64,000 nucleotides of DNA, taken from the NCBI GenBank assembly GCA_024234395.1, contig JACKOH010000002.1, positions 1,674,001-1,738,000 of the forward strand, read 5' to 3'. The position numbers and the translations under genes were made by a program. This DNA is from Pseudomonadales bacterium. GTDB taxonomy: Bacteria > Pseudomonadota > Gammaproteobacteria > Pseudomonadales > Pseudohongiellaceae. The notes below the pieces were generated by a model, which did no database searches, had not been told where the DNA came from, and saw only the letters and a list, made by a program, of their open reading frames with translations. Shown here one piece after another: positions 8,412 through 17,163 of the stretch; the first letter of the stretch is position 1; every line of letters begins with the position of its first letter.

Positions 8412-9866
8412 ATGATTTGCGACTTCATGATTATCGGCGGTGACGGCGACCTGGCGTTCCGCAAGCTTTATCCGGCGCTCTATCAGCTGGAGGTGGCAGG
8501 CTGCCTGCCTCCCTGCCTGAAAATCGTCGGCATTTCCCGCTCGGAGGACGATCAGCAATCGTTCCGTGCCCGGGTGCGGGAAAAATTCGAGAGTTATCAG
8601 CACGAGGCGGTCGATGAACAGGCCTGGAAAAGCTTCGCGGCGCGCCTGCATTATGCCAGGGTCGATGCCACTTCGGAGGCAAGCCTGCTGCCGCTGCGGG
8701 AAAAATATTTCGCCGACAGCAATCGGGACCTGATCGTCTACCTGGCCACGCCGCCGACTATTTTTGCACCGGTCTGCCAGTCCCTGTGGGCGGTGGGCCT
8801 GGTGCGTCCCACTACCCGGATCGTGGTGGAGAAACCGCTGGGCGAGGACCTGGAATCGTTCCGCTCCATCAATGCCAGCCTGTCGGATCTGTTCAAGGAA
8901 GAGCAGGTTTACCGGATCGACCACTACCTGGGCAAGGAGACCGTGCAGAACCTGCTGGCAATGCGCTTTGCCAATTCGCTGTTCGAGCCGTTGTGGAACA
9001 ACAATTACATCGATCACGTGCAGATCACCGTGGCCGAAACGGTGGGAATCGAGGGACGCTGGGAGTTTTATGACGAAGCCGGCGCCATGCGCGACATGGT
9101 TCAGAATCACCTGTTGCAGTTACTGTGTCTGGTGGCCATGGAGCCGCCGGCCCGCATCGAAGCCCGCTCTATTCACGATGAAAAGCTGAAAGTGTTGCGG
9201 GCGCTGAAGCCCATGTCCAGCAGTGAGGTGCGGGAAAACACCGTGCGTGGGCAGTACCAGAGTGGCGCGGTTAAAGGCAGCGCCGTTCCCGGCTATCTGG
9301 AAGAGCAGGGGGCCAGGCCGGATTCCACTACCGAGACGTTTGTGGCAATCAAGGCCGAAATCAGCAACTGGCGCTGGTCCGGCGTGCCGTTTTATCTGCG
9401 CACCGGCAAGCGGCTGGTCAAGCGCTATTCGGAAATTGTCATTCAGTTCAAGGAAGTGCCGCACGCGGTGTTCGGGGAAGAGATCGAGCGCGAAGATGCC
9501 AACCGGCTGATTATCCGCCTGCAGCCGGAAGAAGGAATCCGGCTGATGGTCCGCAACAAGGTGCCCGGACTTGACGATCCCATGGAACTGGAGCAGGTGT
9601 CACTCGATCTTTCCCTGTCCGAGAGTTTTCCTGACCGGCGTGCGCCGGATGCCTATGAACGGCTGTTGCTGGACGTGATGCGGGCCAACTCAACGCACTT
9701 CATGCGATCCGACGAACTGGAAGCGGCCTGGGTGTGGGTGGATGGCATCATCGCCGGCTGGCACAAAATCAACAAGCGGCCGCTGGGATACACAGCCGGC
9801 AGTTGGGGACCCTCTGACAGCATCGCCCTGATCGCCCGTGACGGGCGTAACTGGGACGAAGGGTAG
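8412..9866 (+). CDS. zwf: Glucose-6-phosphate 1-dehydrogenase
   Basis: 484 residues. The NADP-binding segment GGDGDLAFRKLYPAL is at residues 9-23 and the active-site RIDHYLGKE at residues 168-176; EKPLGEDLESF and FYLRTGKRL are also present. The enzyme oxidises glucose 6-phosphate to 6-phosphogluconolactone, feeding the Entner-Doudoroff and pentose phosphate routes. It is the first gene of a zwf-pgl-edd-eda operon with gaps of 23 bases, a 4-base overlap and 10 bases. In many Gammaproteobacteria this operon is controlled by HexR; I did not find a convincing HexR palindrome in the 294 bases upstream. The ATG at 8412 fits the family N-terminus although no strong ribosome site is seen. Confidence 0.96.
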   Translation: MICDFMIIGGDGDLAFRKLYPALYQLEVAGCLPPCLKIVGISRSEDDQQSFRARVREKFESYQHEAVDEQAWKSFAARLHYARVDATSEASLLPLREKYFADSNRDLIVYLATPPTIFAPVCQSLWAVGLVRPTTRIVVEKPLGEDLESFRSINASLSDLFKEEQVYRIDHYLGKETVQNLLAMRFANSLFEPLWNNNYIDHVQITVAETVGIEGRWEFYDEAGAMRDMVQNHLLQLLCLVAMEPPARIEARSIHDEKLKVLRALKPMSSSEVRENTVRGQYQSGAVKGSAVPGYLEEQGARPDSTTETFVAIKAEISNWRWSGVPFYLRTGKRLVKRYSEIVIQFKEVPHAVFGEEIEREDANRLIIRLQPEEGIRLMVRNKVPGLDDPMELEQVSLDLSLSESFPDRRAPDAYERLLLDVMRANSTHFMRSDELEAAWVWVDGIIAGWHKINKRPLGYTAGSWGPSDSIALIARDGRNWDEG

Positions 9867-9889
9867 CAGGACAGTCGGGTGCAATCATC

Positions 9890-10621
9890 ATGAGCTGGGA
9901 AATCAATCAGTTCGCTACCGATCCACAGCTTGTCGAAGACCTGGCGGTGGAGATAGCCCGGCACCTGCAGGCCGCCATCGCCAGCCGCGATCAGGCGACC
10001 CTGGCGGTCTCGGGCGGTAAAACTCCGTTGCCGCTGTTCGCAAGACTGTCGCGCAGCGATATCGAGTGGGACAAGGTTACGGTGACCCTGGTGGACGAAC
10101 GCTGGGTGCCCGAACAGCACCCGGATTCCAACGCCAGGCTGGTAAAGACCGGTCTGCTGAAAGGGCGCGCCCGCTACGCGCGATTCCTCGGCCTGATGAC
10201 CGGTGCCGCCGATCCTTTCACTGCCGAGGAGCAACTGGATCGAAGGCTGGGAGAACTGCCGTTACCACTGGACGTGGTAGTACTGGGTATGGGGGAGGAT
10301 GGACACACGGCCTCTTATTTCCCGGCAGCCAGGGGGGTGGAGCGGGCCATGGATCCGCAGGCCGAACGCCGCTGCTGCGCCGTCGAGCCAAGCTCGGCAC
10401 CGCATGTCCGCATGACTCTCAGTATGCCGATGATTCTGGAAGCCCGGCAGATTTACCTGCATATCGTCGGTGCGCGAAAAAAGCAGGTCCTGGATCAGGC
10501 CCTGATGCCTGACCCGGTAACCGGACTTCCGGTTGTCGAACAGCTGCCGGTTGCGGCGGTCCTGCACGGATCCGAAAAACCGGTACAGATCTACTATGCC
10601 GAACAGGGAGCAGACTTATGA
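9890..10621 (+). CDS. pgl: 6-phosphogluconolactonase
   Basis: 243 residues of the NagB/DevB-like lactonase family. Visible motifs are AVSGGKTPLPLF near residue 40, LVDERWVPEQHPDSN near residue 69 and LGMGEDGHTASYFP near residue 130. It hydrolyses 6-phosphogluconolactone to 6-phosphogluconate, the step between zwf and edd. Its TGA overlaps the ATG of edd by four bases (ATGA), a sign of translational coupling. Confidence 0.94.
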   Translation: MSWEINQFATDPQLVEDLAVEIARHLQAAIASRDQATLAVSGGKTPLPLFARLSRSDIEWDKVTVTLVDERWVPEQHPDSNARLVKTGLLKGRARYARFLGLMTGAADPFTAEEQLDRRLGELPLPLDVVVLGMGEDGHTASYFPAARGVERAMDPQAERRCCAVEPSSAPHVRMTLSMPMILEARQIYLHIVGARKKQVLDQALMPDPVTGLPVVEQLPVAAVLHGSEKPVQIYYAEQGADL

Positions 10622-12450
10622 AGGAACTCCATCCGGAACTGGCCAGTCTCACCGCGGAACTGGTGGAACGCAGTCGCAAGACCCGCGCAGCCTACCTGGA
10701 CCGGCTACGGCGCAGCCAGGAACAGGATCCGCCCCGCCGCTCACTGTCCTGTGGCAATCTGGCCCATGGCTACGCCGCCTGCAATGCCGATGACAAACAG
10801 ACCATCCGGCTGATGGAAAGCGCCAATCTCGGCATCGTCACGGCATACAATGACATGCTCTCGGCCCATCAGCCGCTTGAGGACTACCCGCGCCTGATCA
10901 AGCAGTATGCCGGTGAACGCGGTTCCACCGCGCAGGTGGCGGGCGGAGTCCCTGCCATGTGTGATGGTGTGACCCAGGGGCGTGTCGGAATGGAACTGAG
11001 CCTGTTCAGTCGCGACACCATCGCCATGGCCACCGCCATCAGTCTCACGCACAACCTGTTCGACGGGGTGCTGTGCCTGGGGGTGTGTGACAAGATCGTG
11101 CCCGGATTGTTGATCGGTGCGTTGCAGTTCGGCCACCTGCCGGCTGGATTTATACCGGCCGGTCCAATGCCTTCCGGTATTTCCAACAAGGAAAAGGCAA
11201 GGGTCAGGGAGCGTTATGCCACTGGCGAAGCAAGCCGCGAAGAACTGCTGGATGCCGAGTCCGCGTCCTATCACAGTCCGGGAACCTGTACGTTCTACGG
11301 CACGGCCAATACCAACCAGATGCTGATGGAGGTGATGGGAGTACAGCTGCCCGGCTGTTCGTTCATCAACCCTGCCGAACCAATGCGGCCCGCAATGATC
11401 CGGGCCACGGTCAACCGGGTCATCGATGCCGCCAACAAACGCGGCGGCGGAACCCTGGCAGAGGTGGTGAGCGAAGCCGCCATAGTCAACGCCGCGGTGG
11501 CCCTGCTGGCTACCGGAGGCTCGACCAATCATACCTTGCACCTGGTAGCCATTGCCCGGGCGGCCGGCATTCAGCTCTGCTGGCAGGATCTGGATCGTCT
11601 GTCCCGGGTGGTGCCGCTGCTGGTGCGGGTGTATCCCAACGGTACTGAGGACATCAACAGCTTTCAACGCGCGGGCGGTACCCCGTTCCTGATCAGAGAG
11701 CTGCTGGAAGCCGGATTATTGAACGATCAGGTTACCACGCTGATGGGCCCTGGGCTGTCTGCCTATACGCTGGCTCCAAAGCTTGTCGACGAGCAGAACA
11801 TCGAGTGGTCTGAAAGCGTGGCTTCCAGTAGCAACGAAGAAGTTTTACGGCCTGCGTCCGAGCCTTTCAGTGCCGAGGGTGGCCTGCGCCTGTTAAAGGG
11901 TAACCTGGGTGAAAGTGTCATCAAGCTGTCCGCAGTGAAACCGGAGCATCGACACGTCAGGGCGCCCTGCCGGATCTTCCATGATCAGGAATCGATGAAG
12001 GAAGCCTTTCAGAATGGTGAGCTGGACAAGGACTGCGTGGTGGTTGTTCGTTTCCAGGGTCCGCGGGCCAATGGCATGCCGGAACTGCACCAGTTGACTC
12101 CTTATCTGGGTGTGTTGCAGGACCGTGGGTATCAGGTGGCACTGGTAACCGATGGACGCATGTCCGGCGCTTCCGGCAAGGTGCCGGCTGCCATCCACCT
12201 GGCACCTGAGGCGCTGGCAGCGGGCCCCATCGCCAGGCTGAAGGACGGCGACGTTATCGAACTTGACGGTGAATCCGGACGGCTCAATGTAGAGCTCAGT
12301 GAGGCAGAGCTCAGCAACCGCGCAGTAGTGGAATTCCAGCATCAGGGCGGCGATACCCTGGGCCGCTGGCTGTTCCAGAGCTTTCGTGACCAGGTTGGGG
12401 TGGCGCCGGACGGGGCATCGGTTTTTGACTTGGGAAGTGGGCAACAGTGA
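10618..12450 (+). CDS. edd: Phosphogluconate dehydratase
   Basis: 610 residues, full length for Edd of the IlvD/Edd family of iron-sulfur dehydratases. Typical segments are TAYNDMLSAHQPL near residue 78, AGGVPAMCDGVTQG near residue 109, LGVCDKIVPG near residue 156, PGTCTFYGTANTNQM near residue 221, TGGSTNHTLHL near residue 300 and TDGRMSGASGKVPAAIHL near residue 510. It converts 6-phosphogluconate to 2-keto-3-deoxy-6-phosphogluconate in the cytosol. It sits between pgl and eda, completing the Entner-Doudoroff unit. Confidence 0.96.
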   Translation: MKELHPELASLTAELVERSRKTRAAYLDRLRRSQEQDPPRRSLSCGNLAHGYAACNADDKQTIRLMESANLGIVTAYNDMLSAHQPLEDYPRLIKQYAGERGSTAQVAGGVPAMCDGVTQGRVGMELSLFSRDTIAMATAISLTHNLFDGVLCLGVCDKIVPGLLIGALQFGHLPAGFIPAGPMPSGISNKEKARVRERYATGEASREELLDAESASYHSPGTCTFYGTANTNQMLMEVMGVQLPGCSFINPAEPMRPAMIRATVNRVIDAANKRGGGTLAEVVSEAAIVNAAVALLATGGSTNHTLHLVAIARAAGIQLCWQDLDRLSRVVPLLVRVYPNGTEDINSFQRAGGTPFLIRELLEAGLLNDQVTTLMGPGLSAYTLAPKLVDEQNIEWSESVASSSNEEVLRPASEPFSAEGGLRLLKGNLGESVIKLSAVKPEHRHVRAPCRIFHDQESMKEAFQNGELDKDCVVVVRFQGPRANGMPELHQLTPYLGVLQDRGYQVALVTDGRMSGASGKVPAAIHLAPEALAAGPIARLKDGDVIELDGESGRLNVELSEAELSNRAVVEFQHQGGDTLGRWLFQSFRDQVGVAPDGASVFDLGSGQQ

Positions 12451-12460
12451 GGAGAGAAGC

Positions 12461-13093
12461 ATGAATCAGGCAGCTGCCGATTCGCTGCCAGCGCTGCTGG
12501 GCGAAATGAGAGTTATCCCGGTACTGACAGTGTCCAGTGTGGCAAGTGGGCTGGCCGTGTGCCGGGCGTTAAAGGCGGGGGGTATCCGTGGCGTGGAAAT
12601 TACCCTGCGGACTCCGGAAGCGCTGGATGTCATCAAAGCGGTACAGGATCAGGTGGACGATTTCATCGTCGGTGCCGGCACCGTGAAAACGGTCAATGAC
12701 CTGCGTGAGCTGCAGTCTCTGAATATCGCCTTCGCGGTAAGCCCGGGACTGACGCGACGCCTTTCCGACAGGGCATTTGAACTCGATATACCGCTGTTAC
12801 CCGGCGTCGCCACTGCATCTGAGGTGCTGGCCGGCCTGGAAGCGGGACGCACCTTCTTCAAACTGTTTCCGGCCCGGGCGGTCGGCGGCCTGGCATTGCT
12901 CAAATCCCTGGCTGCACCATTCGCGGAGGTCGAATTCTGTCCCACCGGAGGCATTGGCCCGGATGACTTCCGCGACTACCTGGCACTGCCCAACGTTGTC
13001 TGCGTCGGTGGTTCGTGGATGGTGACCTCTGAGTTGATCGGCTCGGAAAACTGGGGTGAAGTGGAACGACTCAGCCGGGCCTGCTTCGACTGA
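12461..13093 (+). CDS. eda: KHG/KDPG aldolase
   Basis: The start was chosen at the ATG at 12461 with a GAGGAGAG site just before it; a longer frame from 12386 overlaps edd and has no site. The resulting 210-residue protein has the family catalytic residues: Glu46 and Arg50 in GVEITLRT, and the Schiff-base Lys134 in FFKLFPA. The phosphate-binding region PTGGIG is also present. It splits KDPG into pyruvate and glyceraldehyde 3-phosphate. It is the last gene of the Entner-Doudoroff operon; the SDR gene converges on it 48 bases later, and no clear terminator hairpin is visible between them. Confidence 0.96.
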   Translation: MNQAAADSLPALLGEMRVIPVLTVSSVASGLAVCRALKAGGIRGVEITLRTPEALDVIKAVQDQVDDFIVGAGTVKTVNDLRELQSLNIAFAVSPGLTRRLSDRAFELDIPLLPGVATASEVLAGLEAGRTFFKLFPARAVGGLALLKSLAAPFAEVEFCPTGGIGPDDFRDYLALPNVVCVGGSWMVTSELIGSENWGEVERLSRACFD

Positions 13094-13141
13094 TGCCGCC
13101 GGTTAACCCGGACCAACGTTTTCGATCAGCACGGGCACCGG

Positions 13142-14065
13142 CTACACGTTAAACGTAATTCCCAGCTTTTCTTCTGACAGTGCCCAGAGCTTTTTCTGCA
13201 GGTCGTGGTCCGAGGCCTTGACTGGCAGCGGCACTTTTCCTGGCGGGCCACTACGTTCACCTTTGCCCGTAGGGCCGATAAAGTCGCCGGCTTCCACGTC
13301 TGAGGCGAGGGCGCCATAAAGCGCTGACTCCGCCCCCTGCGCCGGTTTCGACATACCCATCAGGGGCGCCAGTACCGGTGCCAGTAAGCGCAGATGCAAG
13401 GGCATGTTTCTGCCAAGGTCGGTGGCCGATACACCGGGATGCACGACCACTGCCTTGATGTGTTTGCCAGCGCTGGCCAGCCGGTCTTTCAGTTCCAGGG
13501 TGAAAAGGACGTTGGCCAGTTTGCTCTGGCTGTAGGCCACCATGCCATTCAGGCCAAAGACTTTCTGGCCGTCGTCATAGGTGCCCTCGAAGTTCAGGTT
13601 GTCGAAGTGGATATCCGCCCAATCCCGTTTGGCCGCCAGGCTGGAAACGTTTATTACCCGTGTTTCATACTCCTGGTCAAGCATGGGGATGAGCAGGGAG
13701 GTCAGGTAGAAGTGTCCGATGTGATTGGCATCGAACTGCAATTCCAGGCCATTCGCAGTGATCGTATATTCCGGACCCATCACGCCGGCATTATTGACTA
13801 AGAGATTCAGGTGGTCGTAACGGGAAGAGAAAGTTGCAGAGAACTGACGGATGCTGTCGCGGTCAATCAGATCCAGAGCGATGAAATCCAGACTGGCGGT
13901 CGGCACCATGCGCCTGATTTCGTCCATGGCGCTGCGCGCTTTGGCTTCGCTGCGGCATGCCAGTATCACGGTATAGCCGGCTTCCGCCAGGCCGCGACCA
14001 GTCGCCAGCCCAAGCCCGGTATTGGCACCGGTGACTATCGCAATTTTCACAAGTTCGTCGGTCAT
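13142..14065 (-). CDS. Short-chain dehydrogenase/reductase, retinol-dehydrogenase-like
   Basis: 307 residues with the classical SDR signatures: the NADP-binding TGANTGLGLATG near residue 14, LLVNNAGVMG near residue 89, and the active-site YSQSK near residue 180. The overall pattern (FDANHIGHFYLTSLL, VVVHPGVSATDLG) resembles protochlorophyllide reductase/WW-domain oxidoreductase-like SDRs. It likely reduces a carbonyl or oxidises an alcohol on an unknown small substrate. The ATG at 14065 follows a GGAGG site about 10 bases away. A single-gene unit with a palindromic repeat arm about 90 bases upstream. Confidence 0.88.
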   Translation of the reverse strand: MTDELVKIAIVTGANTGLGLATGRGLAEAGYTVILACRSEAKARSAMDEIRRMVPTASLDFIALDLIDRDSIRQFSATFSSRYDHLNLLVNNAGVMGPEYTITANGLELQFDANHIGHFYLTSLLIPMLDQEYETRVINVSSLAAKRDWADIHFDNLNFEGTYDDGQKVFGLNGMVAYSQSKLANVLFTLELKDRLASAGKHIKAVVVHPGVSATDLGRNMPLHLRLLAPVLAPLMGMSKPAQGAESALYGALASDVEAGDFIGPTGKGERSGPPGKVPLPVKASDHDLQKKLWALSEEKLGITFNV

Positions 14066-14154
14066 GGCTGAAGCATCCTCCGTTTAAACCAGTACTGCAA
14101 GGCTACAACAATCCGGAGTGATACAAAACTTCGCCGTCCCTTCGCGAACATCGA

Positions 14155-14190
14155 ATAAATGGGGTCAGGGTAAAAATACAGTAGTTTTAT
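14155..14190 (+). repeat. REP-like repeat family 1, solo arm (copy a)
   Basis: The arm contains AATAAATGGGGTCAG, then GGTAAAAATACAGTAGTTT. It matches, in inverted orientation, the arm at 16194-16228 over about 35 bases, with only isolated mismatches. No nearby partner is seen, so it is either half of a broken palindrome or one end of a 2-kb unit. Confidence 0.7.
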
Positions 14191-14252
14191 TGCCACACAA
14201 GGAAAGCAGCTGGCAATGTGTTTCACCCGAATCTTAGTCGACGCTGGCAGGT

Positions 14253-15095
14253 TCAGGGACAGGCAGCGAATTGGGAAAGCAACAGGTTACGCCAGGTATC
14301 CTCTCCCTGTTCCGTACCGAGTAATTGCAGCCGGAAGTTTTCATAGCCAGCATGGTTGGGCAATGACAGTCGAGCCTCCACGATATACCCCTCGATCGCA
14401 TCCAGCCACAATGCAGCCTGGGCATCGTCACCGCCAGGCCCTGTAACAGTAAAACGAAGAGTATCGTGGTTCAGGTATCGCTGGCGCTCCAGGTACTCGA
14501 ATTCAAAATTGCCAAGGGAGCTGAATGATGGTGCCCCAGGGTCGGCCCAGACCAGTAACAACTCTGAATCAAATCCTTTTACCGGATCCACCAGATGTGG
14601 CGTACTGGCAGTCAGCGACGCGAAATCAAAATCATATAATTCATAGTGCGGGTTATTAATTTCAGTGCTCAGCCTGATCGACTGATCAGGCAGATCCACG
14701 CTCAGCGTAACGGTATTGCTTTCCGTATCATGCACCAGGGAAGCAAACTCCTGCTGTTCGCCCTCCCGACCCAGATTGCCACTGGTAATCTTGTCGAATG
14801 TCAGAGTCTCCAGGTTGAATGCTGCGATCACCAAAGCCGACTGCGTGCAGGCTGAACGACGCTTGAAGACTTCGATGGTCCCCTGTGGATTCAGATAAAC
14901 ACTGACGAGTTCAGGTAGCGTTCCATCGATGTTGCTGCGCCGGTAATGATAGATCCTGCCACTGAAATCACGCTCTGCGCGGTAAGCGAAGTCCTGCCCA
15001 CTTGCAGTAGTCGAGAGCAACAACATCAGCGTGAAACTGAGCCAGTTACGTGACCAACCAATCACCCCTGGGCTCTCAATCTTGAGGATAGACAT
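14253..15095 (-). CDS. Secreted protein of unknown function
   Basis: I prefer the ATG at 15095 (MSILKIES...), which places a signal-like hydrophobic stretch (WLSFTLMLLLSTTASG) at residues 16-31 of a 280-residue protein. An in-frame GTG at 15164 would add 23 residues with no clear ribosome site. The mature region is rich in beta-strand-like segments and has no motif I recognise; a central Cys (RRSACTQSA) and a C-terminal AACP are the only cysteines noticed. Together with the cupin genes it lies between two inverted REP-like arms. Function unknown. Confidence 0.6.
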   Translation of the reverse strand: MSILKIESPGVIGWSRNWLSFTLMLLLSTTASGQDFAYRAERDFSGRIYHYRRSNIDGTLPELVSVYLNPQGTIEVFKRRSACTQSALVIAAFNLETLTFDKITSGNLGREGEQQEFASLVHDTESNTVTLSVDLPDQSIRLSTEINNPHYELYDFDFASLTASTPHLVDPVKGFDSELLLVWADPGAPSFSSLGNFEFEYLERQRYLNHDTLRFTVTGPGGDDAQAALWLDAIEGYIVEARLSLPNHAGYENFRLQLLGTEQGEDTWRNLLLSQFAACP

Positions 15096-15226
15096 TCTCA
15101 GCCCGGCCGGAAACTGACTTTTTCTGCCTTGACCAAGCATTGGCACGCTTCCATAGATGTTCACGAATCAATAGCCTTCGGATTGATCTGGAATCAAGGG
15201 CCGGGACTCCCTGGTGAGAGATTTCG

Positions 15227-15622
15227 TCAGTTCACGAAAATCTCCATGATCTCTACCGCCTCGGGCCCGCTGTTGTGAAACGCGTGTTGGGTGCCTCCTT
15301 CCAGGTAGTAAGGATGCCACGGCTGGACGTTCATGGTTCCCACTCCCTCGACTTCCAGCTCCATAGGGTCTGAGATTGGCACGAACAAATGAAATTTCAC
15401 GGACGCGTGTTCGTGCAGGACGCGCTGTCCATCCGGTTCCACAACAACCCGTAAGACCCGGACCTCGGGCTGTTCGCGAAGCACTGCATTGCTGATGCCC
15501 ACGTTGTCACCGCCCAATGGGCGCAGAGGCGACGTGCGGTCTCCGACAATCGGTGGCGTCTGGGCGACCAGGGCCATGGAAAGCACTCCCAGCGCGAAGG
15601 CTGCAATGATGTGTCTATTCAT
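15227..15622 (-). CDS. Secreted cupin-domain protein
   Basis: 131 residues with an N-terminal signal peptide (MNRHIIAAFALGVLSMALVAQ). The rest is a single small beta-barrel cupin with an HEHA.VKFHLF metal-site region and a second motif near GTQHAFHNSGPE, giving the usual His ligands. It probably binds a metal in the periplasm; substrate or signalling role unknown. Its ATG overlaps the stop of the 85-codon gene upstream by 8 bases, so the two are probably translated together. Confidence 0.75.
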   Translation of the reverse strand: MNRHIIAAFALGVLSMALVAQTPPIVGDRTSPLRPLGGDNVGISNAVLREQPEVRVLRVVVEPDGQRVLHEHASVKFHLFVPISDPMELEVEGVGTMNVQPWHPYYLEGGTQHAFHNSGPEAVEIMEIFVN

Positions 15623-15872
15623 TTTTCAGTTCCTGTCCAGGTTGTAATACGTTATTCAGGCTGATGGTCCTCGGATATCCGCTTGCGGCCTCCGCGACTT
15701 CGGAATCACCCGGAACCGCATCGCCAGGAGAACCTGCCCCTGCACTCAGCTTCGGCAGTGTCAACACATTACGGATTGATTGGCTGATCTGTTGGCTCAG
15801 GACAATAATCCAGGCCAGGATTCCCGGGTTTGCACCAGGGGGCAGCCACTTGTTAAGACTTGTCAACTTCAA
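15615..15872 (-). CDS. Small membrane-anchored protein, hypothetical
   Basis: An 85-codon frame starting at the ATG at 15872 and overlapping the cupin gene by 8 bases. It has one hydrophobic stretch (GILAWIIVLS) followed by a polar, Pro/Gly-rich tail. No known domain. Support is the tight overlap with a credible gene and the absence of a better reading on the other strand; it could still be a chance frame. Confidence 0.4.
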   Translation of the reverse strand: MKLTSLNKWLPPGANPGILAWIIVLSQQISQSIRNVLTLPKLSAGAGSPGDAVPGDSEVAEAASGYPRTISLNNVLQPGQELKNE

Positions 15873-15978
15873 TGGGGGATCTCCGTATGGTTATTTTTGT
15901 AGGAGAGCTCTGGCAGAGTACACCGAAAGCATTGAAACGGAAACCGTCAACGATGAAATCCGGTCGTCCCAGTGATTT

Positions 15979-16155
15979 ATGCAGACACTTAACCAGTCGA
16001 TGACCGTGGTCGCAATTCACCTGGCCTGGCTGTCCGAGGGGTTGGAATCGGGATTGAATGATGGTCTGGTGGGCCATGAGAGCAGTATGGGTTACTGTAA
16101 GGCTGTCGAGGGGGCGATTGTCAACAAACTGGACAGCTTCCCGCTTCAGGGATAG
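15979..16155 (+). CDS. Short ORF (58 codons), possible gene remnant
   Basis: ATG at 15979 to TAG at 16153-16155. The composition (MQTLNQSMTVVAIHLAWLSE..., ending KLDSFPLQG) looks protein-like and the frame continues upstream through a single TGA at 15973-15975. Its 3' end overlaps a stretch resembling the 3' noncoding end of the IS91 copies at 46.9 and 49.0 kb. It could be a decayed gene or insertion-sequence debris. Low confidence. Confidence 0.25.
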   Translation: MQTLNQSMTVVAIHLAWLSEGLESGLNDGLVGHESSMGYCKAVEGAIVNKLDSFPLQG

Positions 16156-16160
16156 TGTTA
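16126..16160 (+). repeat. Solo remnant resembling the IS91-copy 3' end
   Basis: The stretch beginning AACTGGACAGC, then TTCAGGGATAGTGTTAA, resembles the terminal segments at 49029-49078 (+) and 46858-46907 (-), which both lie about 200 bases past the IS91 transposase stops. This suggests an old IS91-type end left here. Only about 35 bases are comparable. Confidence 0.35.
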
Positions 16161-16193
16161 AACCTTTCCATGAGCTTCTATTGGGCTTTCCCG

Positions 16194-16228
16194 AAACTAT
16201 TGTATTTTTACTCTGACCCCATTTATTC
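16194..16228 (-). repeat. REP-like repeat family 1, solo arm (copy b)
   Basis: Reverse complement of the same AATAAATGGGGTCAGAGTAA arm as at 14155-14190, ending 5 bases before the ABC ATPase start codon at 16233, so it lies within or against that gene's ribosome-binding region. Confidence 0.7.
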
Positions 16229-16232
16229 CGCT

Positions 16233-17117
16233 ATGTTGACCATCGAAGATCTCTGCAAAACCTACAGTAATGGCGTGTGTGCGCTGGATGGCGTCAGCCT
16301 GGCAGTACCGGAAGGGATGTTCGGGTTGCTGGGACCGAACGGCGCAGGCAAATCCACGTTGATGCGGACTCTGGCTACCTTGCAGGAGGCGGATTCCGGA
16401 AGTGCCTTTCTTAATGACATCGATATTCTGCATGACAAGGCGCGCGTGCGGCAGGTGCTGGGTTACCTGCCCCAGGAATTTGGCACTTACCCGAGAATTT
16501 CCGCCTTGCGCATGCTGGATCACTTCGCCGTGTTGAAGGGAGTCACCCATAAGGCCGAACGCAGGGAACTGGTTAATCATCTGCTAAACGAGGTAAACCT
16601 GTGGGAGGCCCGCAAGACCGCAGTCAGCAATTATTCCGGCGGTATGAAACAACGCTTCGGGATCGCCCAGGCGTTGATCGGGGATCCGCAACTGGTGATC
16701 GTGGATGAACCCACCGCCGGACTGGACCCCGAGGAACGGCGTCGTTTTCATAACCTGCTTGCGGATATCAGCGAGGAAACCGTGGTAATTCTGTCGACGC
16801 ATATAGTTGAAGACGTAAGCGATCTCTGTTCCAAGATGGCAATCATGGGGAACGGCAGGATCCTCATGGCCGGGGAGCCGGGGCAGGTTATCGAACAACT
16901 GGCGGGGTCAGTTTACAGCAAGATCGTCGATCGCCAGGAACTGGAAAATTACGAGGCGGAATACAAGGTATTGTTCTCTACCCTGGTAGGCGGACGTTCA
17001 CGTCTGCACATCGTGAGCGAACAGGATCCCGGCAATGGATTCCAGGCGGCATCGGCGAGTCTGGAGGACGTCTACTTCTCTATCCTGCGCGACCACAAAA
17101 TCAAAGTTGCCGCTTAA
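16233..17117 (+). CDS. ABC transporter ATP-binding protein
   Basis: The open frame starts at 16155, but the family N-terminus (MLTIEDLCKTYSNG) starts at the ATG at 16233, giving 294 residues. Walker A GPNGAGKST is at 34-42, the Q-loop at QEFGTYPR near 81, the signature YSGGMKQ at 134-140 and Walker B LVIVDEP at 154-160. It should pair with the membrane protein 46 bases downstream. The ATPase resembles the CcmA/NatA-type class used with large ABC2-type permeases. Transported substrate unknown. Confidence 0.92.
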   Translation: MLTIEDLCKTYSNGVCALDGVSLAVPEGMFGLLGPNGAGKSTLMRTLATLQEADSGSAFLNDIDILHDKARVRQVLGYLPQEFGTYPRISALRMLDHFAVLKGVTHKAERRELVNHLLNEVNLWEARKTAVSNYSGGMKQRFGIAQALIGDPQLVIVDEPTAGLDPEERRRFHNLLADISEETVVILSTHIVEDVSDLCSKMAIMGNGRILMAGEPGQVIEQLAGSVYSKIVDRQELENYEAEYKVLFSTLVGGRSRLHIVSEQDPGNGFQAASASLEDVYFSILRDHKIKVAA

Positions 17118-17163
17118 CAGCCTGTTGAAAGGAAATCAGTGCCTCCAGGACGAGAGTTGATTC

